From: Forficula auricularia
Taxonomy: Eukaryota > Arthropoda > Insecta > Dermaptera > Forficulidae
Direction: 5' to 3'
Assembly (NCBI GenBank): GCA_024734495.1
Contig: JALMQS010000225.1
Span: forward strand, 4,610,369 to 4,674,368
Length of the DNA stretch: 64,000 bases
The notes under the pieces are model-generated. The model saw only the letters and a program-made list of their open reading frames with translations, searched no databases and was not told the origin of the DNA. Shown in pieces: positions 1 to 9,336 of this stretch. The translations under genes were made by a program, and so were the position numbers. The first letter of the stretch is position 1, and every line of letters begins with the position of its first letter.

Positions 1-11
1 CAACTTTTTAG

Positions 12-111
12 CCGATCCTGCGCCAATGGTCATGGATTAATCCGTAAATACGGTCTTAATCTCTGCCGTCAATGCTTCAGAGAATACGCTGCTGATATTG
101 GATTTAAAAAG
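12..111 (+). CDS. RpS29: Ribosomal protein S29 (eS29/uS14 family), penultimate coding exon, partial gene
   Basis: This 100-nt exon encodes the zinc-ribbon part of small-subunit ribosomal protein S29, a component of the 40S head. Reading from base 13 it gives [17 protein letters not shown] and then [15 protein letters not shown], which I recognise as the conserved S29 C-terminal half. The Cys pairs of the zinc ribbon are visible: one Cys codon is split by the upstream intron and completed by c12, followed by SC, LC and QC. A pyrimidine-rich acceptor ends in TAG at 9-11, and the donor GTATAAG begins at 112. The rest of the gene lies left of the window. One oddity: the family usually has Arg in N-R-H-G-L, while here the codon is GGT (Gly), one base from CGT. 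The family call is very secure. Confidence 0.96.
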
Positions 112-554
112 GTATAAGCAATTTTTAATGAAGATTAATTTAGAACTAAAAACATTTAAGGGTCCTCTTAATTTGAATAGGCTTTTTTACGTACCAGTTT
201 GTACCTGTAATTTAGAAAAAATTGAAAAGTGCTGAATATAGCTGAAGTCAAAAAATGCAACCTCGAAAAATGGCATTTAGTCAATACTATATTGTATTGA
301 ATTTTTCTACGCGATTAAAAATAACAGAATTTTTAAAGAAAGTTAACGCTACGGATAAATATTATATTAATAACTTTTTAATAGTAAGTTATGTTCAGTT
401 AAAAATAATAAAAAATTACTAGATAATTGTTTTTTGTTAGCCTTTTTGAATTATAAGTACTTGAGTGAATATTCTTCTCTCTTTCTAAAATTGCCATAAA
501 AAGCATTAGAGAAAACTCTAAAAAATTGTTCCGGGTTGAGAACAAAATATTTAT

Positions 555-1074
555 TCTATGGACAATAAGTAAATAGGAGTTTTAATTTTTGTTATTGTTT
601 TTCACTGGGGTTAAATATCATGAATATTTTGAAGAGATGAAAATTGAATGGTTGCTGAAGAAAAATTAATTTTTTACAATTTAGTTGAGAAAATCTAAAT
701 TTGAGGTTCAAGGGACATAGAATTTCTAATGTTTCAGATTTTTTAACAAATTTTGTTGCAAAATACTTTAAAATTTTTTTTTTCAAAATCCACTAAATTG
801 TCGAAATTAATTTTTCCTCGGTAACCATGCAATTTTCATCTCTTCAAAATATGCATATTATTTTACGTTGAGTGAGAATCGAGGGGTGAACCGCGATTCG
901 AATTAGGTGTACACCGTCTTTGGAATTACTTTGAATTCATAAGATAATCTATTGTCATCTACTTGGAAATGAAAGTGGAAGTGGAAGTAGGTGTACACGA
1001 TTTTAGGTCGCGGTTCACCCCTCGGTGAGAACTGTACAAAAATTAGAACTCCTACTCATTGTCCAGTCCATAGA
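555..1074. repeat. Nested inverted-repeat (foldback/MITE-like) element in the RpS29 intron
   Basis: Three nested pairs of inverted arms are visible. 555-591 (TCTATGGACAATAAG start) pairs with 1038-1074. 607-669 pairs with 809-866 (shared core TTTTGAAGAGATGAAAATTG). 880-917 (GAGGGGTGAACCGCG) pairs with 990-1024. The element has no coding capacity. It is best read as one or more non-autonomous palindromic transposons nested in the intron. The superfamily is not recognisable. Confidence 0.75.
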
Positions 1075-1144
1075 GATACTCACAGACCCATAAATACACA
1101 TCTTTTCAATCACTAATTCTATATTTGTTCTCAAATGAAAGAAA

Positions 1145-1345
1145 CTTAGGGCCACTTGTATGTCGGTTGGTAAAGTCTTTATAAAAGTTGACAAAGGGTA
1201 AAACCTTGTGCCCGGCCGGATGGCCAATCAGGTGACACGCACTTTCATCATTGGCCGTCTCGCCGGGCACAAAATGATTTCTAAGATTTTACCCTTTGTC
1301 AACTTTACAAGAGACTTTACCAACCGACATACAACAGGTCCTAAA
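1145..1345. repeat. Near-perfect 200-bp palindrome in the RpS29 intron
   Basis: The left arm contains TGTCGGTTGGTAAAGTC, TTGACAAAGGGTAAAA and TTGTGCCCGGC. The right arm contains their reverse complements in order (GCCGGGCACAA, TTTTACCCTTTGTCAA, GACTTTACCAACCGACA). The GC-rich centre around 1210-1265 also pairs (TGGCCAAT with ATTGGCCG). It would fold into one long hairpin in the pre-mRNA. It is probably a short palindromic MITE. Confidence 0.8.
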
Positions 1346-1804
1346 TAGACTAAATCTTTAATAAACATATATTTGTCATTAACAGAAACGAATTAAAAAA
1401 CTAAATTGAAATTATTGAAAATTATTTATTTATTTATTAATTAATTAATGTTCTTTGGGGTTGCATGCATAATTTGTTTTAAATAAAATGGGATCGTCAA
1501 GTCAGAAACGTTTAAAACCTCTGACTTAACATTCCTATTTTTTTAAATTAATTTTTTCTATATTAATTAAAAAATATATTTCAAAATCTTTTGGAGAGTT
1601 AAAAGTTTACTCACTAACCTCAGGAAACTCACTTGTATAAATAAACTAATGAAAAGAAAAAGAAATTAAAATTTATTATAAAGTTCTTGGTACTTTTTAT
1701 AGTTTAATATAATTAAAAAAAAATGAAAATTTTTTAATTTATCATAATAATTTATTTGAATATTAAAAGTACATAATTAATTCTTGTTTTTTCTTTTTTT
1801 ACAG

Positions 1805-1813
1805 TTGGATTAA
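1805..1813 (+). CDS. RpS29: RpS29 terminal coding micro-exon segment (Leu-Asp-stop)
   Basis: TTG GAT TAA directly follows the acceptor ACAG and supplies the Leu-Asp C-terminus typical of S29 (the family ends ...GF-K-LD). The phase matches the upstream exon, which ends on a complete Lys codon at 111. Only nine coding bases lie in this exon; the 3' UTR follows. It is too short for an ORF finder, and the assignment rests on phase, acceptor quality and the conserved two-residue ending. Confidence 0.93.
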   Translation: MD

Positions 1814-1886
1814 TTTCATACTTCTATCAACAATTTATTTACAACTATGTACATTAAATTATCATCCATTTTGGTATAAAATAACA

Positions 1887-1892
1887 AATAAA
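1887..1892 (+). promoter_or_regulatory. Probable RpS29 polyadenylation signal AATAAA
   Basis: A canonical AATAAA lies 74 nt after the stop codon, a sensible 3' UTR length for a ribosomal protein mRNA. The next 20-30 bases (TGTAATTT...) would hold the cleavage site. AT-rich context makes a chance hexamer possible. Confidence 0.6.
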
Positions 1893-2204
1893 TGTAATTT
1901 ATAAAATTAAAAATGAAGTTTTATTTTCCAGTTCCAAACATCTAAAAAATAAGTTAGTTATTAATTTATAAGTTTTTTGAAATGGTAAAATTAAGGATAT
2001 TTTCAAATGAAGATAAATCTATTATAAATTATTATTAATTAAGTTTTTAAGGCCCATCGACTACTAGGATAATTGACGCCAAAAATAAATAAAGTCTGAA
2101 TAAATAAGCGCTTAAAAAACATGTATAAATATTTTCTAATTCAAACAAGATCAATTTTTTTTCAAAGTATCATTATCAAAGTAATTTTAATAAATTGTCG
2201 ATTA

Positions 2205-2790
2205 AGGTAGTTGTTTCACCATATGAGTTTTCTTAGGATTTTTTCGATATTTAGCGACATTATTATTTAAATACTTCTGCATCGATTGGTGGCAAAACGA
2301 TATTTATGAACAATACAGTTCCGGAGATATTAAATTCCAAAGATAGAGTTTTTCAGACTCTTATACATTGCACTAAACGGGATATCGGAAAGTTTACATA
2401 CATATTTAATTATCATTAAGAAACTCTTCTTACCATTGTTATAACAAACTAAACCAACATTAAACAATAACTAATAGATTTTTTAAGAAAATTTTAATTC
2501 ATAGTTGCAACACAGTTTCTAAGATAATAATGAAAAATTTACACTAAAATCAAGCTGGCAACAACGTATAAATTTAACCTAAAAGTGGATCAACTTTAGT
2601 ACTTTTTTGACGTTTTTTCGCTACAGCCATTGTCGTGACAACTTTCAATCGCTTATTAAGAACTTTTTGTTTAATAAATCGACCTTTATAATGTATTTTA
2701 TCTGTCAAGTCTATGATAAAAATATTAAAGCTCGGACAATGTTGCCAGATTTATCAAACGAGCACGGGATTGCCTAGTAGTGGTACATAA
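2205..2790. mobile_element. Unclassified repeat, left member of an inverted pair flanking the WAP-exon cluster
   Basis: Segments here occur in reverse complement, in mirrored order, at 7775-9030. AAGGTAGTTGTTTCACCA at about 2205 mirrors the ACTAACTACCTT end near 9020. The CGATATCGGAAAGTTTACAT-like stretch near 2385 mirrors 8815-8835. The AAATCGACCTTTA stretch and CAAACGAGCACGGGATTG near 2755 mirror 7905 and 7790. No ORF was recognised. The AAGGTAGTTGTTTCACCA start also occurs near 20605 and 42363, so it marks a dispersed family. Confidence 0.6.
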
Positions 2791-3448
2791 ACAGCAAAAA
2801 GTTTTGGGCTTATGAATCCTTATTGTCTGTTCTATTTACTCTAGCATTAACTGTTTGCTAGTATTGTCGCGAAACAACCTTAATTCTTAAAATATTCATT
2901 ATTAAATTTTAAACACTCATTATTCTGTTATCTATAGGTAACGTGATCATTTATTTTTTTCCCTCAATTCGGGACTACTACCAATTTTTAGTTAATACTA
3001 CCTGTGTATTCAAAAAAACACATATTCCTTCATAATTTTTATTTATGTATGAAAAGAATTAGAATGAAAACGTTTAAATAAATAATTTCTTAAATTCTTA
3101 AATTTTTCCTAAAAACAAATTAAGTATATTTAATAATTAGTAGAGATTGTGGTGTTGGTGCAAGGTGAAACATCTTTAATAAAGTGACCTAGAATCCTTA
3201 ACTCATAGTAAATCAATATTAAATATAATATTTATTTACTCTTATCTTTATTAAGTATATTTGTTGATTTAAAATAAGAATTAAATTGTGAAAGGATTTC
3301 TTAAAATTTACTTTGATAATTGTTACCGTGACTTCTCTTTCTGAAAATGTGTCATTTTTGCGTCCCGAGCTGTCCTTGGGGACAACGGGATAGAATACCT
3401 CAAAACGGCTTGGTCCCGTTCAAAACGGGACGTCTAGTCACGTTATTT
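2791..3448. other. AT-rich intergenic DNA, nothing identified
   Basis: No exon, RNA gene or clear repeat structure was seen. A GC-richer patch near 3361-3435 contains repeated CCCGTT/AACGGGA words (GGACAACGGGA, GTCCCGTTC, AACGGGACG) that could form a small hairpin. Confidence 0.4.
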
Positions 3449-3806
3449 ATTCGCTCCGTGCGCAACCGCGCTTAGCGCCACCCGTGGCCAAAAAAACAAC
3501 TTCAGGTACAATAATAGTGTATAAAAGCAATAGTCATTTACGAAAAATAATTAATTTTTTAAAAAATACAATATTTTAAAGCTAAAATAATCATAAATTT
3601 CCGTAATCTGAGACGAAAACTTCTTTTTTACTTGAATTCATCATCACTTGATTTACTTTATAAGTTAAAGTAAAATAATTAAACATTTTGATTCAGTAAA
3701 ATACACGTTAATATACACAGATGAATGCTAAATAAGGAAGTAGATTGTACCCGAAGCTCTTAAAAGTGTCACCTATGCAGCTGCCTCTGTTGCGCACGGA
3801 GCGAAT
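3449..3806. mobile_element. Short TIR element (MITE), 358 bp
   Basis: It is bounded by a perfect 18-bp terminal inverted repeat: ATTCGCTCCGTGCGCAAC at 3449-3466 and its reverse complement at 3789-3806. The interior is AT-rich and non-coding. I could not fix a target duplication with confidence, so the superfamily is open. It lies just downstream (minus-strand sense) of WAP-like exon C. Confidence 0.7.
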
Positions 3807-3904
3807 AGATCTATACTACATAAGTTCACATTTTAATATTTTGAATGATAGCATTCCTGAAAATATCCTTAAAACTTTAAATGTATCAGATTATATATGA
3901 TTGT

Positions 3905-4105
3905 CTAAGAAATTGTATTAACCTTTGATACTGAATCTATTAAAGCTAATAATGACTTTTTTGGTGGTCTACACAATTTTTTATCTCCTCTTGACAACAT
4001 AGATTTGGAAAACAATCTATTGGTGATCTACATGGCTTAGGGAATAGATCAAAAACAGGTGGTGGTGGTGGAGCACATTGTACGTAGGCCATCATTAGCG
4101 CAGTG
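3905..4105 (-). pseudogene. WAP-like (four-disulfide-core-like) exon C with an apparent 1-nt frameshift
   Basis: On the minus strand a pyrimidine tract and TTTTAG acceptor precede an exon encoding a Pro-rich stretch (QCAPPPPPVFDLF) and then a six-cysteine WAP-like pattern C-x14-C-x5-C-x4-CC. The reading frame is open to LCCQEE. The expected last Cys segment (KKLCRPPKKS...) continues in the neighbouring frame from about 3988, ending at TAG 3905-3907. This looks like loss of one base within CAAGAGGAGAT. Without the shift the frame ends early at 3946. The acceptor phase (one leftover nt) does not match the phase-1 donor of exon B, so this may belong to a separate gene, need an intervening exon, or carry a second indel. 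WAP proteins are usually secreted protease inhibitors or antimicrobials; the function here is unknown. Confidence 0.6.
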
Positions 4106-4899
4106 CTAAAACAAAAACATTTCATTTTTATATATCTTAAAAACATAGCTTTCTATTAATAAATTGGAAATTCAATATTCTCTCGAATTCAGATAAATGA
4201 GTGAAATCCCAATTTATAACTATAAATTTGCGGAGTTGCTGGTTCTTTTTCAAATTGCTTCTTTTTTATATTCAAATGAAATCTATAAAAAAATTAATAT
4301 ATTACTTAAGTTAAGAAAATCTACTCTCAGAATGTTATAAAGTTCTAAAAAGAAAAAATAATTTTGAACTCTATAGAAATTAAGAGTGAATTAAAATGCT
4401 AAGTATAGTAGGTTAATTCTCTATTATTTAAAATGTAGAACCGACACTTTACTCCTTACAAATTACTTATCAATAGAAATTTATCAAAATATTTGAATAA
4501 GTTCATATTTAATTTAAGCTCAGACATCAATAGTTTTTATACATTATGACAATTTTTAAGCAAAATTTAGTTTTTATAACAAATCTTCCTCATATAGTTG
4601 AATTTTTAGATTCTATGAGATAAAATCTATTTTATGAGTTTAGATTTTAATGGTCGGTAAAATCAAGGAGTTTGGTCACACATGGTTTAATTAGAAAATT
4701 AATGAAAATTTTCTAATATCGCGACGATTTGGTTCCTGGAGATGTCTTCAAAGATGATTCTAGTTTTCCAACTCTTGAAGACGTTTAGTTGGATCTTATG
4801 TTTTTAAATAAAAAAAATCAAATAATTAATCTGTATTTAAGTAGTTATTATAAGACAATATTCAGAAGTATCTTTTAACAAACAATTAGATATAGTCTA
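4106..4899. other. AT-rich intron or intergenic DNA between WAP-like exons
   Basis: No exon-like segment was recognised. The only notable local feature is a small inverted repeat around 4738-4786 (GAGATGTCTTCAAAGATG with CTCTTGAAGACGT). Confidence 0.4.
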
Positions 4900-5390
4900 A
4901 GATCCCGACTTAGGTCGACTTTCACCTATCGAGTTTCCTGATGAAATTAATTTTTGGATAATATAATGTATTAATAAACAAAACTTGATAGGGTCGACAT
5001 CCAATTTCCCTGCATAGCTATTTTTAATAAAAAATTAAAGTTGTTAATTTTATAACATATTAAATGTAGTTATCGTGTTCCCGGATAAATATATTACCAA
5101 TCAAGAGTAAAATATGTATATAAAATGCCAAATTTGGGCTGCCAACTTTTTTCCTTGCATAAGTTCAAGTAGACAAGGTATCAACAGATAACTTCGAATT
5201 AGTATTTTGTAGTTATACTTTCCTTTATTGTTATATATGAAAGTGTAGATAATTTTATTGCGAATTAATTAATTTTTTTTTATTTTTTAAAAATAGCTAT
5301 GTAGGGAAATTGGATGTCGATCCTATCAGGTTTTGTTTATTAATTTCATCAGGAAACTCGATAGGTGAAGGTCGACCTAAGTCGGGATCT
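4900..5390. mobile_element. Foldback/MITE element, ~490 bp, between WAP-like exons B and C
   Basis: The left end AGATCCCGACTTAGGTCGAC (4900) is mirrored at the right end (GTCGACCTAAGTCGGGATCT, to 5390). The arms continue inward for roughly 140 bp: CCTATCGAGTTTCCTGATGA with its complement near 5345-5365, and CATCCAATTTCCCTGCATAG with its complement near 5297-5318. The centre is AT-rich and non-coding. Flanking bases do not give an unambiguous target duplication. Confidence 0.8.
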
Positions 5391-5464
5391 TGTACTAATA
5401 GCTTTTTATATTTACTCACCGATTTATTACCTAATTTTAATTTTATAGTGTTAAGTATTCTTAC

Positions 5465-5638
5465 GTGCTAGAGGTCGAGCATTGGCCCAAAGTGGCATTG
5501 GCGTTCGACAGAAAAGTTTTCCTCCATCTGGACAACATATTCTAGGCCAGCAATCGGAATCCTCTTGACATCCTCGAACTGGAAGAACTTCACTCAACGG
5601 ATTTGTTGGACAATCTCGAGCTACAATTCCTAATAATG
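5465..5638 (-). CDS. WAP-like (six-cysteine) exon B, 174 nt, phase 1-1
   Basis: The acceptor is CAATTTGTAG and the donor C|GTAAGAAT. The exon encodes 57 complete codons with a six-Cys module: C9, C23, C29, C34-C35, C43, read as DCPTNPLSEVLPVRGCQ, then DSDCWPRICC and KLFCRTP. The C-x5-C-x4-CC core with Asp before the third Cys is WAP-like, though canonical WAP domains have eight Cys. Exon length and both phases equal exon A, arguing for exon duplication. Upstream of the acceptor the frame stays open and hydrophobic (ISSLLFQFVALLGIVA), which could instead be signal-peptide sequence of a separate gene, but no ATG is present in frame. The predicted product is a small secreted Cys-rich protein; the specific role is unknown. 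Confidence 0.75.
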
Positions 5639-5758
5639 CTACAAATTGAAATAGCAAGGATGAGATTTTGATATTTAATTTGAAATTAAACTTTTAAGAA
5701 TTTAAAGAGTAATTATATTAAGTAAATTGTAAGTTTTTTGCCGAGAGTAGCAGAATTT

Positions 5759-5886
5759 TTATAAATTGAAGGATACAATAAAAGAGTGTGTCTTCTGATG
5801 GAATTATAAATTTTAAATTTATTTATAACGATCGTTATAATTCCATCAGAAGACACACTCTTTTATTGTCTCCTTCAATTATATTA
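5759..5886. repeat. Near-perfect 128-bp palindrome (MITE) abutting the mariner element
   Basis: The left arm holds AAAAGAGTGTGTCTTCTGAT at 5780-5799 and the right arm its exact complement. Pairing continues outward through CAATTGAAGGA-like flanks and inward to TTATAA. It ends immediately before the TA at 5888-5889 that bounds the mariner element. No coding sequence is present. Confidence 0.8.
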
Positions 5887-5889
5887 ATA

Positions 5890-6786
5890 CTGCCTTGATC
5901 AAAAAGTTTCAGGAATTTATTCAGAAAATCAAAAATACAAATTTATTAATCAAAATCGATATTGTCCCATTCAAAGTACTCCCCATCGACTGCAGCGCAC
6001 TTATGCTAGCGTTTGATCCAATCCTCGAAACATTTTTTATACTCGGTTTTCGGTATGGACTATCAGAGCCGTTTTCGGTTTTTACGAGTTTCAAAATGAA
6101 ATCATCTTTGCATCAACGAGTTTGTATTAAATTTTGAGTTAAAAACGGTGCGAAAATGTTGAAGAAGTGTTACTCTATCGAAAACAAACTTTTATTTGTG
6201 GCCCAAGTTTTCGTGAGTCTGTCGAAGATGACGAACGCAATTGACATCGAAAACCGACGAAAACGTCGATAAAATCAAAGAAATGATGGCCGAAAACTTT
6301 AAATTGACCATTGGAGAGATGGCAGCGAACTTGAACATCGCTTATGAATTCGTTAAAGACCTTTTGTTTAATGATTTGGCTTTGAGACGCCAAAAAAGAC
6401 CGGATTTGTGGGAATCACGTAACGCGCGGTCGAACAATGCCATCGTTACCCGCAACTTTTTGACCAAGAATGGAACGAAAACCACCCAACAACCACCGAA
6501 TTCAACTGATTTGGCTCCTTGTGACTTCTTCCTATTCAGTCGACTCAAAAACCGGTCCGGGGAACGCGTTTTAGCAGCCAAGTGGAGATAATGAAAAAAT
6601 CTGAGATGGCTCTGATGGCCAAACCGAAAACCGAATATAAAAAATGTTTGGAGGATTGGATCAATCGCTGGCATGAGTCGTTGCAGTCGATGAGGAGTAC
6701 TTTGAAGGAGACAATATTGATTTTGATTAATAAATTTGTATTTTTGATTTTCTAAATGAATTCCTGAAACTTTTTGATCAAGGGGC
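5890..6786 (+). mobile_element. Internally deleted mariner element with long inverted arms
   Basis: Terminal repeats CCTTGATCAAAAAGTTTCAG (left) and its complement (right) are flanked by TA on both sides (5888-5889, 6787-6788), the Tc1/mariner signature. The element is 897 bp; intact mariners are near 1.3 kb. The left ~180 bp is an inverted copy of the transposase C-terminal/3' end that also forms the right end, so the true inverted arms are far longer than the usual ~30 bp. It sits in the region between WAP-like exons A and B. Confidence 0.9.
6096..6755 (+). pseudogene. Mariner transposase remnant
   Basis: Cut-and-paste transposase fragment. The N-terminal MKSSLHQRVCIKF matches the mariner start and is followed by an in-frame stop. 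In another frame TSKTDENVDKIKEMM and LTIGEMAANLNIAYEFV give the second helix-turn-helix region. The catalytic middle is deleted after FNDLALRR. The sequence resumes at NNAIVTRNFLTKN and DLAPCDFFLF, which contains the last catalytic Asp of the D,D34D triad, and ends with the conserved EDWINRWHES tail. Frameshifts, stops and the lost first catalytic Asp make it inactive. Confidence 0.88.
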
Positions 6787-6825
6787 TAATAGAATCTCTA
6801 AAATTGTTGACACTTTATAACTTAC

Positions 6826-6999
6826 GGCGGTGTTTCACTTTCTGTTCTACCCCTTTTCGACATCTCCGTTGACAACATAATTCTTCAAATATTTTACAGT
6901 CTTCATTAGTCTTACAAGGCATAGATATGCTTTTGGGCGGACCTTCATGTTCGCTTGGACAAATTAAATTTTCATTGACTTTTAATGTTGTTGAAACAC
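6826..6999 (-). CDS. WAP-like (six-cysteine) exon A, 174 nt, phase 1-1
   Basis: A clear acceptor (pyrimidine-rich, TTATTTTTAG at 7000-7009) and consensus donor C|GTAAGT (GT at 6824-6825) delimit a 174-nt exon. It encodes 57 codons with six Cys (C13, C28, C34, C41-C42, C46): NLICPSEHEGPPKSISMPC, then TNEDCKIFEELCCQ and RRCRKG, ending in a basic tail (VEQKVKHR). Same length and phases as exon B. It would be 5' of exon B in a minus-strand gene. A first exon with start codon and signal peptide must lie above 7000, but I could not identify it. WAP-like call by Cys spacing only. Confidence 0.75.
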
Positions 7000-7009
7000 C
7001 TAAAAATAA

Positions 7010-7235
7010 AGTAAAAAAAGAAATTATGAATTAAAAACATTAGAAAAAATAATTTTCTTATTAAATCTTTTCACACGCTTTATATTAGCTTCACCTGTAT
7101 GTATGTATGTATTAATCTATATTATATGTATCAATGTGACTTTTGTTCTGTTAAATCCCGCAAACATTTCTCTATATAAATTATTGTTTATATACAAATA
7201 ATAAAAATAAATACATTGATATTTTGAATAGGGAT
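7010..7235. other. AT-rich DNA upstream of WAP-like exon A
   Basis: Low-complexity stretch with a (TGTA)n microsatellite near 7097-7111. A signal-peptide exon for the WAP-like gene would be expected upstream of exon A on the minus strand, but nothing convincing is visible here. Confidence 0.35.
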
Positions 7236-7260
7236 AACCAATCGACTTGATTGGGGAATA

Positions 7261-7629
7261 ATGGAATTGAAATAATTATCGGAAAAGAGGTTTTTTTATC
7301 TTATTAAAAACAAGGACTAAAGATGAATAAGGACACTCGATGGTGGAGAAGTAATCTCCGGAATCGAAGCAAAAATACAATGTATACATTAATTAATGTA
7401 AAATAATTGGTTTAATAAAATTTATAAAAAAAAAAAAAAAATACATTGAATGAAGGAAGAATAAAGGAAATTAATTGGATGGATTAATTTCCGCAATATG
7501 GTATTGGAATAATTATCGGAAAAGAGGTTTTTTTTCTTTAATTGGTTTTTCCTCTTATTAAAAACAAGGACTAAAGATGATCAAGGACACTCGATGGTGG
7601 AGAAGTACCCCGGAGTCAGAAGCAAAAAT
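7261..7629. repeat. Duplicated ~120-bp repeat
   Basis: Two direct copies, about 7261-7375 and 7501-7629, share AATAATTATCGGAAAAGAGG, AAAACAAGGACTAAAGATGA and GGACACTCGATGGTGGAGAA. The second copy carries a small insertion. They are separated by AT-rich sequence with a poly-A run. No ORF is supported. Confidence 0.75.
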
Positions 7630-9030
7630 TGAGAAGGTATGCTATTAATTAAGCGAAGTTGTTTCAAGTACTAAATACCAAAGCAAAAGTTACCTACCGA
7701 AGTATATGGAACAAGAAATGGACAAGTAGGATTCATAGTTCAGCAAGGCCAACACTTCTTTTGCTGTTTTGAACACCAAATTCAAGCCAATCCCGTGCTC
7801 GTTTGAGAGATTTGGCAACATCGAGAAGAGATTGAATATTTTGCAGGACAGCATGACATTGGGAAATGACAGATAAAATGCAGAATGATAAAAATACATT
7901 TTAAAGGTCGATTTATTAGACCAAAAAAGTTCTAAACAAACGATTAGCAGCTGTTGCGGCAATGAATGAGGCAAAAACGAAAAAACATGGTATATCTAAG
8001 AGTGCTAATGCACCTACCCGGAAAATAATTGAAGTGGGCGAGTTGGCGAATGTATCCCAACCGGTTAAGTCATTGTCAGGAAAGATATTTATTAAAAAAC
8101 ATTGTTGATGGGAAAATTCTAACCAGCTCTTAATGTCAATCGGACCAAACTACGTGTGAAATTTGGTTCGATATTACTGGCTACGAAGCTTTGAATACTT
8201 CGTCCTACAAAAATTTGGCAACACTTCGCCAGACTAACCTCAACAGACCTAGCAGACCTTTTGAGAAAAACAATTATTATTTCGATGAAAAGAAGAAAAA
8301 ACAGTCATTTCGTACACGATCACAACATGCCAATACATTACACCCTGCTGTGTAGCAAGTAAAAACGATTAGCCATACCCTTATCCGAAAAAATTAAACT
8401 TTATATACTTTAAGGGAGTGAGACTTAACATTAATAAAAATAATAATATTTTCAAAAAATTTCTATAAATATCAAGCCAGTTATTTTGCATCAAATGTAA
8501 TCAACGCCTACGTTTACATCTGCAGGCAGGAAAGTATAAATTTGCGAAAAATTCTATGCGTCAGCAGCGCAGCCTAATTTTTATCCTCCTTCGCTGGTTG
8601 TCAATAAACGCGCTGCCGCAACACAAATGTTTTTAGTAGCAATACTTTATATTGCATTTTTCAATATTTATGCTTTGTTATCTCAGAACCAGAGTTGCGC
8701 TCCATGAATGAACTTGTCTTTAAAATATGTGTTGGTTGTTGTTTATTATTTAAGCTATTTTAGTTTTTTGCGAAAACTGTACAAAAGGTTTTCTTAATAT
8801 TATAATTAAATATGTATGTAAACTTTCCGATATCCCCTATAGTGCAATGCCTAAAGAGCCTTGAAAAAATCGATTTTTGAAATTGCCAGCCATCTCGGAA
8901 CTGTATTGTTCATCCAATTTCGTTTTGCCGACTAATCGATGCACAAGTATTTCAATAATAATATCTAAATTTCAGAAAAATCTACGAAAACACTTATTTT
9001 GGCGGAACTAACTACCTTCAATGTAAAAAA
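7630..9030. mobile_element. Unclassified repeat, right member of the inverted pair, with inserted fragments
   Basis: 7780-7990 and 8690-9030 are mirrored copies of 2205-2790. Between them, 8125-8330 is a degraded fragment of the F1 foldback family (ATCTCAATGGACCAAAACTA-like and ACTACGTGTGAAATTTGG words), and 8470-8640 is a somewhat GC-richer stretch not seen elsewhere. A minus-strand 94-codon frame at 7690-7974 is repeat-derived and not credible as a gene. Confidence 0.55.
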
Positions 9031-9114
9031 AAAATGGTTTAATAAAATGAATGCCATTTCATTCGGCCAAATTCCGCAAGCTGTTCTCTATAAAAATAAT
9101 TAAGACAAAAAAGT

Positions 9115-9335
9115 GCAAAAGAAAAATTGTCGCTAAAAAAACTAAAAATCACGCTTCTTATAGCAGTACAAAATAATGTAATACTTTTAATCAAGCATTA
9201 GAGTGCACTTTGTATTCGACATTAATTAAAAGTACATGCTTCTGTGGATCCACGCTTTTTGATTGAGCATTGCGACAATTTTGTACTTTTTTTGAGATGC
9301 GTGTTTTTTAGTTATTTTTAAAATAGTAACTTTAT
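9115..9335. repeat. Palindromic element, ~220 bp
   Basis: The left arm (AAAAACTAAAAATCACGC, then GTACAAAATAATG) pairs with the right arm (CATTGCGACAATTTTGTAC, then GCGTGTTTTTTAGTTA). An inner AT-rich arm pair includes TTTTAATCAAGCATTAGAG. It abuts the start of the F1 element at 9337. Confidence 0.6.
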
Positions 9336-9336
9336 T

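Larger units (their letters stand above)
112..1804 (+). other. Terminal phase-0 intron of RpS29
   Basis: The intron runs from donor AAG|GTATAAG to a strong acceptor with a T-rich tract ending in ACAG at 1801-1804. It falls between the Lys-Lys codons and the final Leu-Asp-stop, exactly where the S29 ORF needs to be completed. It is AT-rich, and its first 1.35 kb is mostly nested inverted repeats (separate entries). I see no coding sequence inside it; the short ORFs on its minus strand are chance frames over the palindromes. Confidence 0.9.

Noticed and set aside
3946..4146. Exon C read as a complete small gene with its own signal peptide (MKCFCF...)
   Set aside because: The in-frame ATG overlaps a good splice acceptor, and the last Cys segment lies in another frame, so a spliced, frameshifted exon fits better; not fully excluded.
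6342..6674. 110-codon minus frame inside the mariner
   Set aside because: Antisense shadow of the transposase remnant on the + strand.
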